IMG/VR virus record: IMGVR_UViG_3300049893_000388
Span: 1 to 35,558 of that record
DNA length: 35,558 nt
Direction: 5' to 3' (one strand)
From: a virus
Numbering within the stretch: position 1 is the stretch's first letter; each line of letters opens with the position of its first letter. The position numbers and the translations under genes were made by a program. Shown piece by piece: positions 5,140-14,928 of the stretch. The notes beneath the pieces are model-generated. The model ran no database searches. It saw nothing but the letters and a program-made list of their open reading frames with translations, and was not told the origin of the DNA.

Positions 5140-7507
5140 ACGCGACGAAGCCCTAGTTCGGGCAATCGAGATTGCCGAAGGGGAATCCTACGGCTCTGGC
5201 GACTACACGATGGACGGAGAACTCTCCGCCCAACGGTCCCAGGCCATTGACGCATACCTCGGGAGGAATACAAATCCAGCCCCGGAAGGTAATTCCCAGA
5301 TCGTTTCACGAGACCTGTTCGATACCGTCGAATGGATGCTTCCTTCGCTGGTGAGAATCTTTGCCGGTGGCGATGAGGTCGTGAAATTCAATCCTGTCGG
5401 CCCTGAAGACGACAAACAGGCCAAACAGGAGACTCTTTACGTAAACCATATCGTCACCAAGAGGAACCCGTGGACGCAGATCGTCCATGACTGGCTCTGG
5501 GATGCCTTGGTTACCAAGAATGCCTACTGCCTTGCCTATCGGGACAAGCAGATCAAGGTCGAATACGAACTCTATGAAGACCAGAGCGACGATGCATTCG
5601 CTCTATTGATGCAGGATGCAGACGACTTCGAGGTCCTGGAGCACTCACAAGAGGTCGATGAAGATGAACTGAAGAAGCAGCAGGCTTGGTTCGAGCAGGC
5701 CACTCAGCAGCATCAGATGCAGTCACAGCAGGTCATGATGCAGTGGCAACAAGCTGCTCAACAGGCCCAGATGCAAGGACAACCCGTTCCTCCGCAGCCT
5801 GAATTTCCTCCCCCACAGATGCCGCCGACGCCTTACAAGCATTCGGTGAAGATTCGTCGGACGGAAGAGGAAAAGAAGATTTGCCTGAAGGTTCTTCCTC
5901 CTGAAAAGTGCGTGATCCACCACTCGACCGCCTCGTATATGTTGAACGAGTGCGATTTCTTCGAGTATTGGGACGACGTAACTATCTCCAGTCTCAGGCA
6001 AATGGGTTTCGAGGTCGATGACGACATCCGGGACGACGTAAAAGCCGGATTCGAGACTCTGGAAGACACGGCCCGCGATCTGTACAACGAAAACAGATTC
6101 AGGGAAGAAGATACCGACCCGTCGATGCGAAAAGTACGGGTCCGCATGTGCTGGATTCGGCAGGACTACGACGACGACGGCATTGCAGAGATGCAATATG
6201 TCATTGTCGTTGGCAACCAAATCCTCTACAGGGAAGAATGCTCCAGGATTCCGGTAGCCTCAATCGTTGCCACCCCTCTGCCTCACCGTCATATCGGCGT
6301 TTCCATCGCTGACGTGATGCTGGAAGTCCAAGACTCCAAGACATCGATGTTGCGACAAGGCGTGGACAACCTGTTCCATGCCAACAACCCACGGCTTTTT
6401 GCCAATGACGGCAAGATCAACATTGATGATGTGCTAATCAGTCGTCCAGGTGGCGCGATCAGAGGAATCCAAGGCGCGGATGCGATTTTCGGCAGGGATA
6501 TTGCCCCGGTGGTCATCCCGAACATCTTCCCGCAAGCGATTCAGGGCATGGAGTACATGGACCGCATCTCCGAGCGCCGAACAGGTGTTAACGGGGTGTT
6601 CACAGGAAACGTCTCCCCAGAAGTCCTGACCCAGACCACCGGAATGGCGATGAACCAGATGGGCACAGCCGCTGCCCAGAAGGTCGAGCAAATTGCCAGG
6701 ATGATTGCACCTTCTGTTGAATATCTCTTTCAAGTCGTCCATGAACTGATCCTCAAAGGTGGTCACAAGGAAGAAGTCGTCCGCCTTCAGAATGAATGGG
6801 TAACAGTCGATCCTTCACAGTGGAAAAAGCGCTCCGATTTGACGATTGCTGTTGGCCTTGGGAGTGGGAACAAGGATACGGTCCTTGGGCACCTGAACAT
6901 GATGTTCCAGCAGCAGATGGCTCTGTTGCCGATGGGGATCACCGACCCGGCGAAGATTTACAACACCGTCAGCGAAATCGCCAAGATGGCCGGTTTTGCC
7001 AGTCCAGAACCTTTCTGGAAGCTGCCCGACCCGAACCAACCGCCTCCGCCTCCTCCTCCTGAAATCATCAAACAACAGATGGAGCAGCAGGCCGACGCCC
7101 AGAAGTTTCAGGCCGAAACGCAAATCGAGATGCAGAAGTACCAGTCCGACAAGCAACTTGAGATGCAGAAAATGGCTTTCGAGGCATCAGAACGTGAAAA
7201 AGACCGTCAACTGGAACTCGAAAAAGCCAAGATGGCAGAAGCCACAAAGCTGGCTATCGCCCAGATGCAGGTCGAAAACCAGAACGAGACCTTGGACAAG
7301 TCACAGCAGTTCGAGGCACAGAAGATGGTTGTTCAGCAATCCCATGAAGCACGAGTCAATGGGGTTGAGCAGGTCGAGAAAGAAAACTCTGATATGGCTG
7401 AGTTGTTGGTGAATCTGAATCAGGCTATCGCAGCACTTGGTCAAGCCATCAACAAGCCGAAATCGGTTGTGCGCGGCCCTGACGGCAAGATCGTAGGCGT
7501 TCAATAG
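5126..7507 (+). CDS. Portal protein, P22 gp1-like
   Basis: A 793-aa protein of the P22-type portal family, forming the dodecameric ring through which DNA enters and leaves the capsid. The N-terminal half has the family look (SQIVSRDLFDTVEWMLPSLV, then RIFAGGDEVVKF near residues 60-90). Residues about 180-240 hold a Gln/Met/Pro-rich insertion. The middle has the RTGVNGVFTGNVSPE segment before a helical region matching the portal crown. Residues about 640-760 are a long Gln/Glu/Lys-rich coiled coil, like the P22 barrel. An AAGG ribosome site precedes the ATG. The length is a little above P22 portal because of the Q-rich insert and tail. Confidence 0.92.
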   Translation: MSKVERDEALVRAIEIAEGESYGSGDYTMDGELSAQRSQAIDAYLGRNTNPAPEGNSQIVSRDLFDTVEWMLPSLVRIFAGGDEVVKFNPVGPEDDKQAKQETLYVNHIVTKRNPWTQIVHDWLWDALVTKNAYCLAYRDKQIKVEYELYEDQSDDAFALLMQDADDFEVLEHSQEVDEDELKKQQAWFEQATQQHQMQSQQVMMQWQQAAQQAQMQGQPVPPQPEFPPPQMPPTPYKHSVKIRRTEEEKKICLKVLPPEKCVIHHSTASYMLNECDFFEYWDDVTISSLRQMGFEVDDDIRDDVKAGFETLEDTARDLYNENRFREEDTDPSMRKVRVRMCWIRQDYDDDGIAEMQYVIVVGNQILYREECSRIPVASIVATPLPHRHIGVSIADVMLEVQDSKTSMLRQGVDNLFHANNPRLFANDGKINIDDVLISRPGGAIRGIQGADAIFGRDIAPVVIPNIFPQAIQGMEYMDRISERRTGVNGVFTGNVSPEVLTQTTGMAMNQMGTAAAQKVEQIARMIAPSVEYLFQVVHELILKGGHKEEVVRLQNEWVTVDPSQWKKRSDLTIAVGLGSGNKDTVLGHLNMMFQQQMALLPMGITDPAKIYNTVSEIAKMAGFASPEPFWKLPDPNQPPPPPPPEIIKQQMEQQADAQKFQAETQIEMQKYQSDKQLEMQKMAFEASEREKDRQLELEKAKMAEATKLAIAQMQVENQNETLDKSQQFEAQKMVVQQSHEARVNGVEQVEKENSDMAELLVNLNQAIAALGQAINKPKSVVRGPDGKIVGVQ

Positions 7508-7518
7508 AAGGAATCAGC

Positions 7519-9783
7519 ATGGTTACTACCAGGACATCAAAGGGCGCCCCGCTGACTTATGCGGAGATGGACGCAAATTTGACAACCCTAGAGAATGATG
7601 TCTCTATCAGGCCAGTCGTCGATGCGGTTCAGCAACTTATTAGCGAGTCGAATTTAGCAAATAGGAATCGCGCCAATCACACTGGCACCGATCAAGCGTC
7701 CAATGTTATTGTGGCCCTCAACGGAAAGACGGTAGAACAATGCATCACCGAAATCTACGCCGCCCTCGCTGGGGGTGGCCCTAGCGCCCCTACCATCGAC
7801 ACCGCGCCGACCATCAGTGACACAACTCCTGCGGTGGCACAGACGCTGACCGTCACACCAGGCACGATCACTGGCACGACGGTAGAAACCTACTTCTGGT
7901 CAGCTAATGGCGTACCGATCACAGCGACTACATCGTCAACGACCTATGTTGTCGGCGCAGCCTATGCTGGGCAGGTGATCACCGTCACCCAACGCAGCAC
8001 GGTCGTCGCCACGGGGCTGTATGCCGAGCGTACCAGTGCCGCGACTGCCGCAGTGACAGCAACCGTGCCGACAAATTCTGTTGCCCCGACGATAACCAAT
8101 TCAGGCGATCAGGTTGTCGGGACGACCTACGGAATCGCAAGCCTCGGAACATGGGCCGATGACACGAGCGCAACGGTGGAGTATCAATGGATGCTCACTG
8201 ATGTTGACGTTAGTGGAGCAACTGCTTCGACGTTTTCGACAAACACGGGGCAGGAGGGGAAAGTGGTCAAGGTCAAGGTTCGCAAAACGACGGCGCAGGG
8301 ATCATCTGTGTGGGTTACGTCGTCAAATTCATCGACCGTCACAGGAACACCGACTTTGACGCAGGCGACAGCCCCAGCATTGCCAGCGACCGTCACATCA
8401 GGAACACCTGCCGTTGTCACGAATGCAACATGGACTGGTGGCAGCCCAACGCTGGTCAATACGCGCCTGTACATCGACTCGGCGACACAGCCATATGCCG
8501 TTGGAACGGATAACCCTCAGACATTCTCGATTGCGAATAACCAGTGGTTGATCGATCAGTCGGCCATCACGAATCCACCGGGCATATCAGACCTGACAGG
8601 ACACACTCTGTATGTCGATCAGCAATGGTTGCTTAATGGCATTACGTACACGACGACTAAATCTGCTGGTGAAGTCGTGGAACCTGTCTCCGCTACGTTA
8701 GCAGCCCGTACTGACATAGGCAGTTATTCGTGGACGCAGAATACGGCAGTCTCCACGACGCGTCCCATCACCGGGACGGGTGGAACTGGCGGGCCTTATA
8801 CGTACTCGGTTTCCCCGGCCCTTCCTTCTGGTTTGTCTATGGCGGCAAGTGGCGCTCAGGCAGGATATATTTCGGGTACTCCGACTGTCACTGACCCATC
8901 AGATACATATACCGTAACTGTTTCAGATGGTGTTAACACGCCAGCTACTGCGACGTTCACAGCGCAGGTTTCCGCACAATCTGTGACGCCATTATCGGCG
9001 TTGACGGTGACCTATGCCGAGGCGTCTGGATGGGATGTTGCATACACCGGGCAAACCATCACCGGATCGATCAGCGGAGCGAACGCAGGTGACGGAATCG
9101 CTCGCGTCCAGAGATATGCATCGGGTACGTTGCCGATCACAAGCCCGCCAGCCAAGGTTACATACCTGCACCGAACGAAGTCTGGCGATGCGCTGATCTA
9201 CTCGGCGCACCGCTCTGAGTTCAGTTGGTATGGCGACAACATGATCGACTTGGCGGAGGATGTATGGTGGGCGTTTGCGATCTACCCGATCAGCGGAGAA
9301 TGGCCCGGTGATACGAACGGGGCGAACGACCAGCAGATATTCTTCCAGGTCCACGCCTATAACCCAGGAGACTATTCGCCATCGGTAGCATTGTCTCGGC
9401 ACGGTAACGATAACTCTCTGCGTGTTGGGCGTTGCACAACCGGAACGAGCGTCACCGAGACGAATCTCGGTCAGGACAGCGCACCGCCAGCAGGATCGTG
9501 GACCCGCTACATCATTCATCAAAGGATGGGGGATACGCTCGCACAAGCGCCCGTGATCCAGGTTTGGCGGAATGAAACCCTGATCGTTGATCTGTCAGGA
9601 TCGTCGGCTTACAACGGTTCGACGGCATTCGGGCAGAACTATCCGAAGTGCGGAATCTATTTCTGGAACTACACCAGTTATGGGGCCACGACGACAAGAG
9701 CGTTTTACCAGTCGGATATTTTCATGGGGCGTGGTGCAAGCCTTTATTCACAGGCGGCGGCGGCGGTGGCTGCGTTCGTGTAA
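7519..9783 (+). CDS. Tail-fibre-like protein with Ig-like and lectin/lyase-like domains
   Basis: A 754-aa protein. The first ~30 residues (TSKGAPLTYAEMDANLTTLEN) are the short N-terminal motif common on phage fibres and tail-tip proteins that dock to the virion. Residues about 90-480 are Thr/Val/Ser-rich Ig-like or cadherin-like repeats, including a putative-Ig stretch (YSVSPALPSGLSMAASG). The last ~250 residues form a jelly-roll-like domain (DLAEDVWWAFAIYPISGEWP, then RYIIHQRMG) resembling concanavalin-like lectins and polysaccharide lyases. Likely role: recognising or cutting host surface glycans. A good ribosome site (AAGGA) precedes the ATG. It opens a fibre cluster joined by TAATG or ATGA overlaps. 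Confidence 0.75.
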   Translation: MVTTRTSKGAPLTYAEMDANLTTLENDVSIRPVVDAVQQLISESNLANRNRANHTGTDQASNVIVALNGKTVEQCITEIYAALAGGGPSAPTIDTAPTISDTTPAVAQTLTVTPGTITGTTVETYFWSANGVPITATTSSTTYVVGAAYAGQVITVTQRSTVVATGLYAERTSAATAAVTATVPTNSVAPTITNSGDQVVGTTYGIASLGTWADDTSATVEYQWMLTDVDVSGATASTFSTNTGQEGKVVKVKVRKTTAQGSSVWVTSSNSSTVTGTPTLTQATAPALPATVTSGTPAVVTNATWTGGSPTLVNTRLYIDSATQPYAVGTDNPQTFSIANNQWLIDQSAITNPPGISDLTGHTLYVDQQWLLNGITYTTTKSAGEVVEPVSATLAARTDIGSYSWTQNTAVSTTRPITGTGGTGGPYTYSVSPALPSGLSMAASGAQAGYISGTPTVTDPSDTYTVTVSDGVNTPATATFTAQVSAQSVTPLSALTVTYAEASGWDVAYTGQTITGSISGANAGDGIARVQRYASGTLPITSPPAKVTYLHRTKSGDALIYSAHRSEFSWYGDNMIDLAEDVWWAFAIYPISGEWPGDTNGANDQQIFFQVHAYNPGDYSPSVALSRHGNDNSLRVGRCTTGTSVTETNLGQDSAPPAGSWTRYIIHQRMGDTLAQAPVIQVWRNETLIVDLSGSSAYNGSTAFGQNYPKCGIYFWNYTSYGATTTRAFYQSDIFMGRGASLYSQAAAAVAAFV

Positions 9784-10463
9784 TGGCACAAGTACAGGCC
9801 AAGGCGAGCGATAACGGAGGGTCTGCGACGACGGTTGTTGTCAGCGGGTTGTCAGCCTCAGGCGCCGGAAACTGCCTCATCGCCATTCTGTTCAACAGTG
9901 GCGGTGGTGCCGATGTGATCTCTGGCGTTGCCGATGATCAGTCGCAATCATGGACGAAGTTCGGCGGCACGCATAACTGGGGCTTGAGTTGCTGGTACAA
10001 AGCCAATACTGCCGCAGGCGTGACGTCGGTAACGGTGACATTCTCGGGTGCGCGCTACGCGAACATGCTGGTGATCGAGCGAAACGATATACCTACGTCC
10101 AGCGTTGAGGCGGCGACGCAGACCATCACGCAAGATGTTGGCACGTTCACCACATGGTCCTCGGGCAACTCGGGGGTGCCTTCTCAAGCAAGTTGCATTG
10201 CCTACGGGATGGCTGAAGTCGATAGCGTGACGCCTGCTTTTGCAGCAAGCGGAAGTTGGTCGCCAGTGTCTGCCACGGGGCTGACTAGCGGAGAACGCAC
10301 ATCTTCTGGCGGAATTGTGACGTTTTGGGAAGAACAGGTACTGTCGAGCGCATCTGCGGTTGCGGCGACTGGGACTTGCAATTCGATTTCCTATTACGAC
10401 GCCGGTGTTTGGGTCTTCAAATTGAACGCATCGGGTATTCCTGTGGCGTGGTGGACAGCATGA
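9783..10463 (+). CDS. Virion-associated protein in the fibre cluster, 226 aa
   Basis: Start ATG overlaps the stop of the preceding fibre gene (TAATG at 9781-9785), and the end overlaps the next start (ATGA). The sequence is rich in Ser, Thr, Gly and Ala with alternating hydrophobics, all beta in character (for example GVTSVTVTFSGARYANMLVI). It is typical of phage surface or fibre-tip proteins. No catalytic motif is visible. The gene order suggests it is assembled with its larger neighbours. Confidence 0.65.
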   Translation: MAQVQAKASDNGGSATTVVVSGLSASGAGNCLIAILFNSGGGADVISGVADDQSQSWTKFGGTHNWGLSCWYKANTAAGVTSVTVTFSGARYANMLVIERNDIPTSSVEAATQTITQDVGTFTTWSSGNSGVPSQASCIAYGMAEVDSVTPAFAASGSWSPVSATGLTSGERTSSGGIVTFWEEQVLSSASAVAATGTCNSISYYDAGVWVFKLNASGIPVAWWTA

Positions 10464-10840
10464 GCTTCGGTCACGCCGTCGAACTCCGCAACGCGCAACT
10501 TGACTGCATCACCACGCGCGCAGGCAATGCGGCTTTGCTGCGAGCCTATGACGGAACTCGCCCCGCAACCGGAGGCGCCGCCACGAACAAGCTCGCCGAA
10601 TGGACGCTGGGTTCACCCTTTGCGGCGGCAGCAGCGGCAGGCTCTTTGTCTCCAACGCTTCCTGCGGATGTAGTGGGACTTGCTGACGGATCAATCACTT
10701 GGTTCAGGATTGTCCAAAGCGACGGAACGACCCATGTCACTGACTTTGGCCTGACGGAGGTCGTTATCAACAGTACGACCGTGACTGTTGGAAAGACGAT
10801 GCAAGTAACCGGATTCGTCATCAACGCAGGGAATGCTTAA
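10460..10840 (+). CDS. Small phage structural protein in the fibre cluster, 126 aa
   Basis: A 126-aa protein (MSFGHAVELRNAQLDCITTR) that includes PATGGAATNKLAEWTLGSPF and a mostly beta C-terminal half. This layout recurs in small proteins next to phage tail fibres. Starts by ATGA overlap at 10460 and ends by TAATG overlap with the next gene. A trimming or capping role on the fibre is possible, but not shown. Confidence 0.65.
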   Translation: MSFGHAVELRNAQLDCITTRAGNAALLRAYDGTRPATGGAATNKLAEWTLGSPFAAAAAAGSLSPTLPADVVGLADGSITWFRIVQSDGTTHVTDFGLTEVVINSTTVTVGKTMQVTGFVINAGNA

Positions 10841-13221
10841 TGGCTATCTCCCACGTCAAATCAAACACGATTGCCGACTTCACCGGGACGGTGACGGTAT
10901 TCAACTCCGTTGGCGCCACTCAAACTGCTAACGCGACCGATCTTGTCCGCCCGAGTGACTGGAACTCGGTCCATAACCAGTATTACACCCTCTCAGGGAA
11001 TACGAACAACGCATCCACTGTCAGTGGAACGAATGTCGTTTTCCAGGGGGCTGGCGCCGTCACTTTGACTGGCACGAACCAGACTATCGTTTTCAACGCC
11101 CCGGTTCAATCGGTACAGACGCAATCAAACATTCAGGCCCTGTCTGCCGGAACACAGTCTGTCGGCACGGGGACAGTCGTTTTTGCAGACAGCAACGGGG
11201 TGGGATTTGGACTCAACGGACAAACCATCACGGCCTCCTATACCCGACCTGTGGTGTCAAATGCTATCCAGCCTGTTGGGTCAGCCACCGGAAGCGGAAC
11301 CAATACATCGCGCTTTGCTGCCGATGACCATGTACACGAAGGCGTGTTCTCAGTGGGCGTGTCCACCGGGGGAAACACGGCCGGCGATACGCGGGTGGGA
11401 GCGGGTAGGTTCGTCTTCCAAGGAGGAAACAACGTAACCCTGTCCCAGATCACAGGGGCTAACGCAGTCAATACGATTATCATCTCTGGTGGCGCTGGTG
11501 GCGCTGGTGATGGCGTCAATGCACTGGTGGTCAATGGGGGCGCAAGTACCGCGACCACGACGCTTACGCTGTCCAACAGCAACAACGTCAGTTTTGGGCA
11601 CAACGCTGGGGTTATCACCGCCACGGCGACGTTTGCGCAGACCAACCAGAGCGCTATTCGAGCCTTTGGTGTTTCTAATACTGGTCAGACGGCAGGCAAC
11701 ACCGGGGTTTCGACAGGTATCGACTGGGTTCTAGCAGGCTCTGGATCGATCACGTTGTCCCAATCCACCGCTGGTGGCGGCCCGAACACGGTATGGGTCC
11801 AACATCCGGCATGGATTACGACCCAAAGTGGTCAGGCGTTCTCTGCTGATGCTTCTTCGACATTCCAGACGCTGACACTGCAAAACAGCAACGGGGTCAG
11901 CTTCTCGAACAACGCCGGGGCCGTTCGGATCACGCACGACTTGCAATACACGTCCGCGACCAGTGCAATCACGTCAAATGCGCTGAATACAAGCGCCTCC
12001 CGCGTAATCAACATTGTCGCGGCGACGAACAATACTGGGGGCGGAACTGCTTCTTTGTCGAGCAACGTCAGTTTCTCTGCCGCCAATGGATTGACGTTCT
12101 ATACCTCTGCCGGTGGGGCTGTCGTTGGCTCTCACAATGCATTGACCACGGCTCGGGCATCGAACGATGCTATCGGACTGAACTCTGCATTCACTGCCGG
12201 CCCTCTGGCAATGACGATCAACAGTTCCGGCCTGAGCCTGAACGCCGGAAGTGCTGCCGGTACGTCCAGTGGGTTCACTGGAGCCAATATCTCAGCGTCG
12301 ATCACCCACAACACGGCTGGTCTTGCCCTGTCGATGAGTGTTGCAGCGCCGGGAGCCGCAGCGGAGAACAACAACATCAACCTGTTGGGCGCAAATACCG
12401 CAGGCAACACCACCGCCTCTGGTTCGACCATCGGGTTGTCCGGTATCAACATGACCCTTAGCGGGACGAACAACTCTCAGGTGGTCCTGAGTGTCCCAGC
12501 TACATCGAGTCTCGTTGGATCGTCTGGTTTGTCGATCAGCACGAACGGATCGACTATCACCATCTATCAGGTCGCCAGAAGCAACTGGGACAACATTGCC
12601 ATGAACGGGTATTTGTCCGTTCTTGGAACGGCTCAAGGCAACTCTCTGGTGTCAATCCAGCCGATCTATGTTGATGAGCCGATTGTCTTCTCCAACGCTC
12701 TGATTCCGGCATCGTTCAACGTCGGCACTGCGGGAAACAACAGCAGTGCGTTCATGGACGTGTCTGCTTCGATGGTGTTCTACACCCGCAATGCCTCAAC
12801 GCTGTCGTCTGTCACGTCGCTAGGTCAGACCATGACCCAGACGTGGAGCAGCAACAACACAGGCACTGTCACCGGAGTTATCGGCGTCACCCTGACAGGC
12901 AACAACTACACGATGACTCCGGGGCAGTATTGGGCGGCGGTTCACATCAGCACGACCAACACGGCAACGGGTGGAGCGAACACGACAGCCCTGACCCACG
13001 CAGTCACGATGCTTGCTGCTCAGTCTGTTGGTTCTGCGGCTCAGTTAATGAAGCAATGGGGCGCTCAAAGCGCAAACAGTCAAGGCGTGATTCCTGGCCT
13101 TGGTGTCATCAGCACCGGTGCTACAAGAGCATCCATTGCGTTCAGTGATTACACGGTCACAGGCACACGAGCAGTTGTCGCTCCCATCGTCCTACAGTTG
13201 CGCGGCGCAACGTATCAGTAA
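10840..13221 (+). CDS. Long repeat-rich tail-fibre-like protein, 793 aa
   Basis: The protein has a repeating motif of the type N-S-N-x-V-S-F-x-x-N-A-G-x-I/V, with clear copies near residues 245-262 (SNNVSFGHNAGVITATA) and near 350-370 (NSNGVSFSNNAGAVRI), and looser ones elsewhere. It is Ser/Thr/Asn-rich and lacks Cys, as in elongated trimeric beta-helical fibres. Residues 1-50 (ending VRPSDWNSVHNQYY) look like an attachment head. The C-terminal ~190 residues are non-repetitive and could be the receptor-binding or trimerisation tip. It sits in a TAATG-linked chain and is probably the main fibre of the cluster. Confidence 0.75.
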   Translation: MAISHVKSNTIADFTGTVTVFNSVGATQTANATDLVRPSDWNSVHNQYYTLSGNTNNASTVSGTNVVFQGAGAVTLTGTNQTIVFNAPVQSVQTQSNIQALSAGTQSVGTGTVVFADSNGVGFGLNGQTITASYTRPVVSNAIQPVGSATGSGTNTSRFAADDHVHEGVFSVGVSTGGNTAGDTRVGAGRFVFQGGNNVTLSQITGANAVNTIIISGGAGGAGDGVNALVVNGGASTATTTLTLSNSNNVSFGHNAGVITATATFAQTNQSAIRAFGVSNTGQTAGNTGVSTGIDWVLAGSGSITLSQSTAGGGPNTVWVQHPAWITTQSGQAFSADASSTFQTLTLQNSNGVSFSNNAGAVRITHDLQYTSATSAITSNALNTSASRVINIVAATNNTGGGTASLSSNVSFSAANGLTFYTSAGGAVVGSHNALTTARASNDAIGLNSAFTAGPLAMTINSSGLSLNAGSAAGTSSGFTGANISASITHNTAGLALSMSVAAPGAAAENNNINLLGANTAGNTTASGSTIGLSGINMTLSGTNNSQVVLSVPATSSLVGSSGLSISTNGSTITIYQVARSNWDNIAMNGYLSVLGTAQGNSLVSIQPIYVDEPIVFSNALIPASFNVGTAGNNSSAFMDVSASMVFYTRNASTLSSVTSLGQTMTQTWSSNNTGTVTGVIGVTLTGNNYTMTPGQYWAAVHISTTNTATGGANTTALTHAVTMLAAQSVGSAAQLMKQWGAQSANSQGVIPGLGVISTGATRASIAFSDYTVTGTRAVVAPIVLQLRGATYQ

Positions 13222-13955
13222 TGAAGCCGCAGATCATCGTTCCTGACTACGGCAAGCACAACGCTGAACTCGAAGCGTCAGTAAAGCGTGTTACTGAGTC
13301 GTCTTCATGGAAGAAGCTGGACACTGTAATGGTGATCCCGGCCGGTGCCGAGATTCCTACCAAGGTCGTGATGTCGTGGCTGAACCTTTACGGCCCGCCG
13401 AACAACACTTTGTTCCGCATTCCAACTGTGGCGGCGATCAACTGCGAGGTCGGTGAAGCCTTCTCGCAGACCTTCGAGTGGATCATCAACCACCCGCAAT
13501 TGAAGGACTACAAATACATCCTGACGGTGGAACACGACAATATCCCTCCCCCGGATGGCCTGATTCGCCTTCAAAGGCAGATGGAAGAACACCCTGAATA
13601 CGACTGCATCGGTGGGCTGTACTGGACCAAGGGACCAGAAGGCGTCCCACAGATTTGGGGAGACCCACGAGACACAAATAACAACTACAGGCCGCAACCC
13701 CCGATCCCGGGCCAGCTAGTCGAGTGCTGCGGAACAGGGATGGGGTTCAACCTGTGGAGGACAGCGATGTTCTTGGACCCTGAACTCCCAAAACCTTGGT
13801 TCAAGACACAAACAGAGGGAGGGGTGAGCACGCAGGACCTCTACTTCTGGAACAGGGCTAGACCGCTTGGTTATCGTTGTGCAGTTGATTGTTCTGTGCT
13901 AGTCGGGCACTATGATTTGCACGGCAAATTCGGCCCTGAAGATTTTTCGTGGTGA
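13221..13955 (+). CDS. Glycosyltransferase-like protein, GT-A fold
   Basis: A 244-aa protein with a GT-A (family 2-like) pattern: YILTVEHDNIPPP around residues 98-110 takes the place of the metal/sugar-nucleotide DxD region, and later GMGFNLWRTAMF and STQDLYFWNRARPLG match the acceptor-side region. Such genes are common in phages with sugar-modified structural proteins or DNA; the donor and acceptor are not visible from sequence. It starts by TAATG overlap with the fibre gene. The 3' end overlaps by 46 bases an antisense HNH gene, which may have inserted just behind it. Confidence 0.75.
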   Translation: MKPQIIVPDYGKHNAELEASVKRVTESSSWKKLDTVMVIPAGAEIPTKVVMSWLNLYGPPNNTLFRIPTVAAINCEVGEAFSQTFEWIINHPQLKDYKYILTVEHDNIPPPDGLIRLQRQMEEHPEYDCIGGLYWTKGPEGVPQIWGDPRDTNNNYRPQPPIPGQLVECCGTGMGFNLWRTAMFLDPELPKPWFKTQTEGGVSTQDLYFWNRARPLGYRCAVDCSVLVGHYDLHGKFGPEDFSW

Positions 13956-14344
13956 GAAACAAACCTACCGTCATTCCCGCGCACTAAATGATGTTTGGCT
14001 GAATGCTTCCCATTAGATTCGCACAACTCAAGGTTGTTGATGTCGTTATTGCATGGGTTGCCGTCTTTATGGTGCACTGCCTCATTTCTTTCAAGTAGAC
14101 GGCCAACATGCTTCTCCATTACAAGACGGTGTTCGCAAACATAGCCGAGTTTTGTTCTGTTTGGATGTTGTGGGGCATAGATATACCTGTATCCAGAAAC
14201 AATGACAGTTCCGCCTCTCCATTTTGGGTTTCCGCTTCCTGTCTTGGACTTGTCGTAGCAGACTTGACTACAAAAAACTCGCTTTTGCGAAGGGGAACAT
14301 GAATACTCTGTTTGGCATTGTTGGCATATACGAACTATTGGCAT
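13910..14344 (-). CDS. HNH homing-type endonuclease, antisense
   Basis: A 144-aa protein with two N-terminal zinc-finger Cys pairs (CQQC at residues 8-11 and FCSQVC at about 24-29). It then has a central beta region (GYRYIYAPQHPN) and the HNH core EHRLVMEKHVGRLL, NEAVHHKDGNPCNND and INNLELC. It is of the free-standing mobile type that spreads by cutting and repair. It lies on the opposite strand from the rest of the operon, in the gap between the glycosyltransferase and the methyltransferase, and has no strong ribosome binding site. Confidence 0.85.
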   Translation of the reverse strand: MPIVRICQQCQTEYSCSPSQKRVFCSQVCYDKSKTGSGNPKWRGGTVIVSGYRYIYAPQHPNRTKLGYVCEHRLVMEKHVGRLLERNEAVHHKDGNPCNNDINNLELCESNGKHSAKHHLVRGNDGRFVSHHEKSSGPNLPCKS

Positions 14345-14355
14345 AAGGAATCCAA

Positions 14356-14928
14356 GTGGCTAAAGGAAATATCGTTCGTAAGTTAGAGCCAGTTCCTCAG
14401 GGCTCTCCGGCCCCTGAGTCTATCACAAGATTGGACATTGGTTGCGGCAAGACTACGCCAGAAGGCTGGGTCGGAATAGACGCCATTGATTTCGGCCAGA
14501 AGCATGTCCATGACGTGCGCAAAGGTATCCCTTATGCGGACAACTCGGTGGACGAGGTTCGCTCCAGCCACTTTGTCGAGCACCTGACCGGAACTGAGCG
14601 GATTGCCTTCTTCAATGAACTGTGGCGCGTGATGAAAGATGGGGCTACGGCCTTGATCGTCACCCCGAACTGGAGCCATTCATGCGCCTACGGCGATCCA
14701 ACCCATCAGTGGCCCCCGATGAGCCAGTGGTATCCCTTGTATCTCCACAAGGAGTGGCGTGCTGTGAACGCTCCTCATGCTCCTTATACCTGCCACTTCG
14801 ACCACACGGTTGCAGGCAGTTGGGAGGCGGCATTGGAAGCCAAGAATCTGGAGTACCGAACGTTCGCCATGAACAACTGGACGAACAGTTGGAGAGATTT
14901 GATCGTGACGTTGACGGCCCGTAAGTGA
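14356..14928 (+). CDS. SAM-dependent methyltransferase, class I
   Basis: A 190-aa Rossmann-type methyltransferase with motif I ITRLDIGCGKTTPEGWVGID (residues about 24-43), then the HFVEHLTGTERIAFFNELWR stretch typical of type-11 methyltransferases and VMKDGATALIVTPN. The GTG start has AAGGA seven bases upstream. Lying beside glycosyltransferases in the structural cluster, it may modify a sugar, DNA or virion protein. It overlaps the next gene by GTGA. Confidence 0.8.
   Translation: MAKGNIVRKLEPVPQGSPAPESITRLDIGCGKTTPEGWVGIDAIDFGQKHVHDVRKGIPYADNSVDEVRSSHFVEHLTGTERIAFFNELWRVMKDGATALIVTPNWSHSCAYGDPTHQWPPMSQWYPLYLHKEWRAVNAPHAPYTCHFDHTVAGSWEAALEAKNLEYRTFAMNNWTNSWRDLIVTLTARK

Noticed and set aside
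6812-7156. Minus-strand ORFs within the portal gene
   Set aside because: They are shadows of the strong portal frame, with no ribosome sites and low-complexity Arg/Leu composition.
9648-9782. N-terminal extension of the 226-aa fibre-cluster protein into the preceding gene
   Set aside because: The preceding lectin-like domain is better coding in its own frame, and the TAATG joint at 9781-9785 matches the pattern at other joints.
10840-13221. Repeats in the long fibre gene as a DNA-level tandem array or CRISPR
   Set aside because: The repeats are visible at the protein level but diverged in DNA, with no fixed spacer; no CRISPR array was seen in the window.
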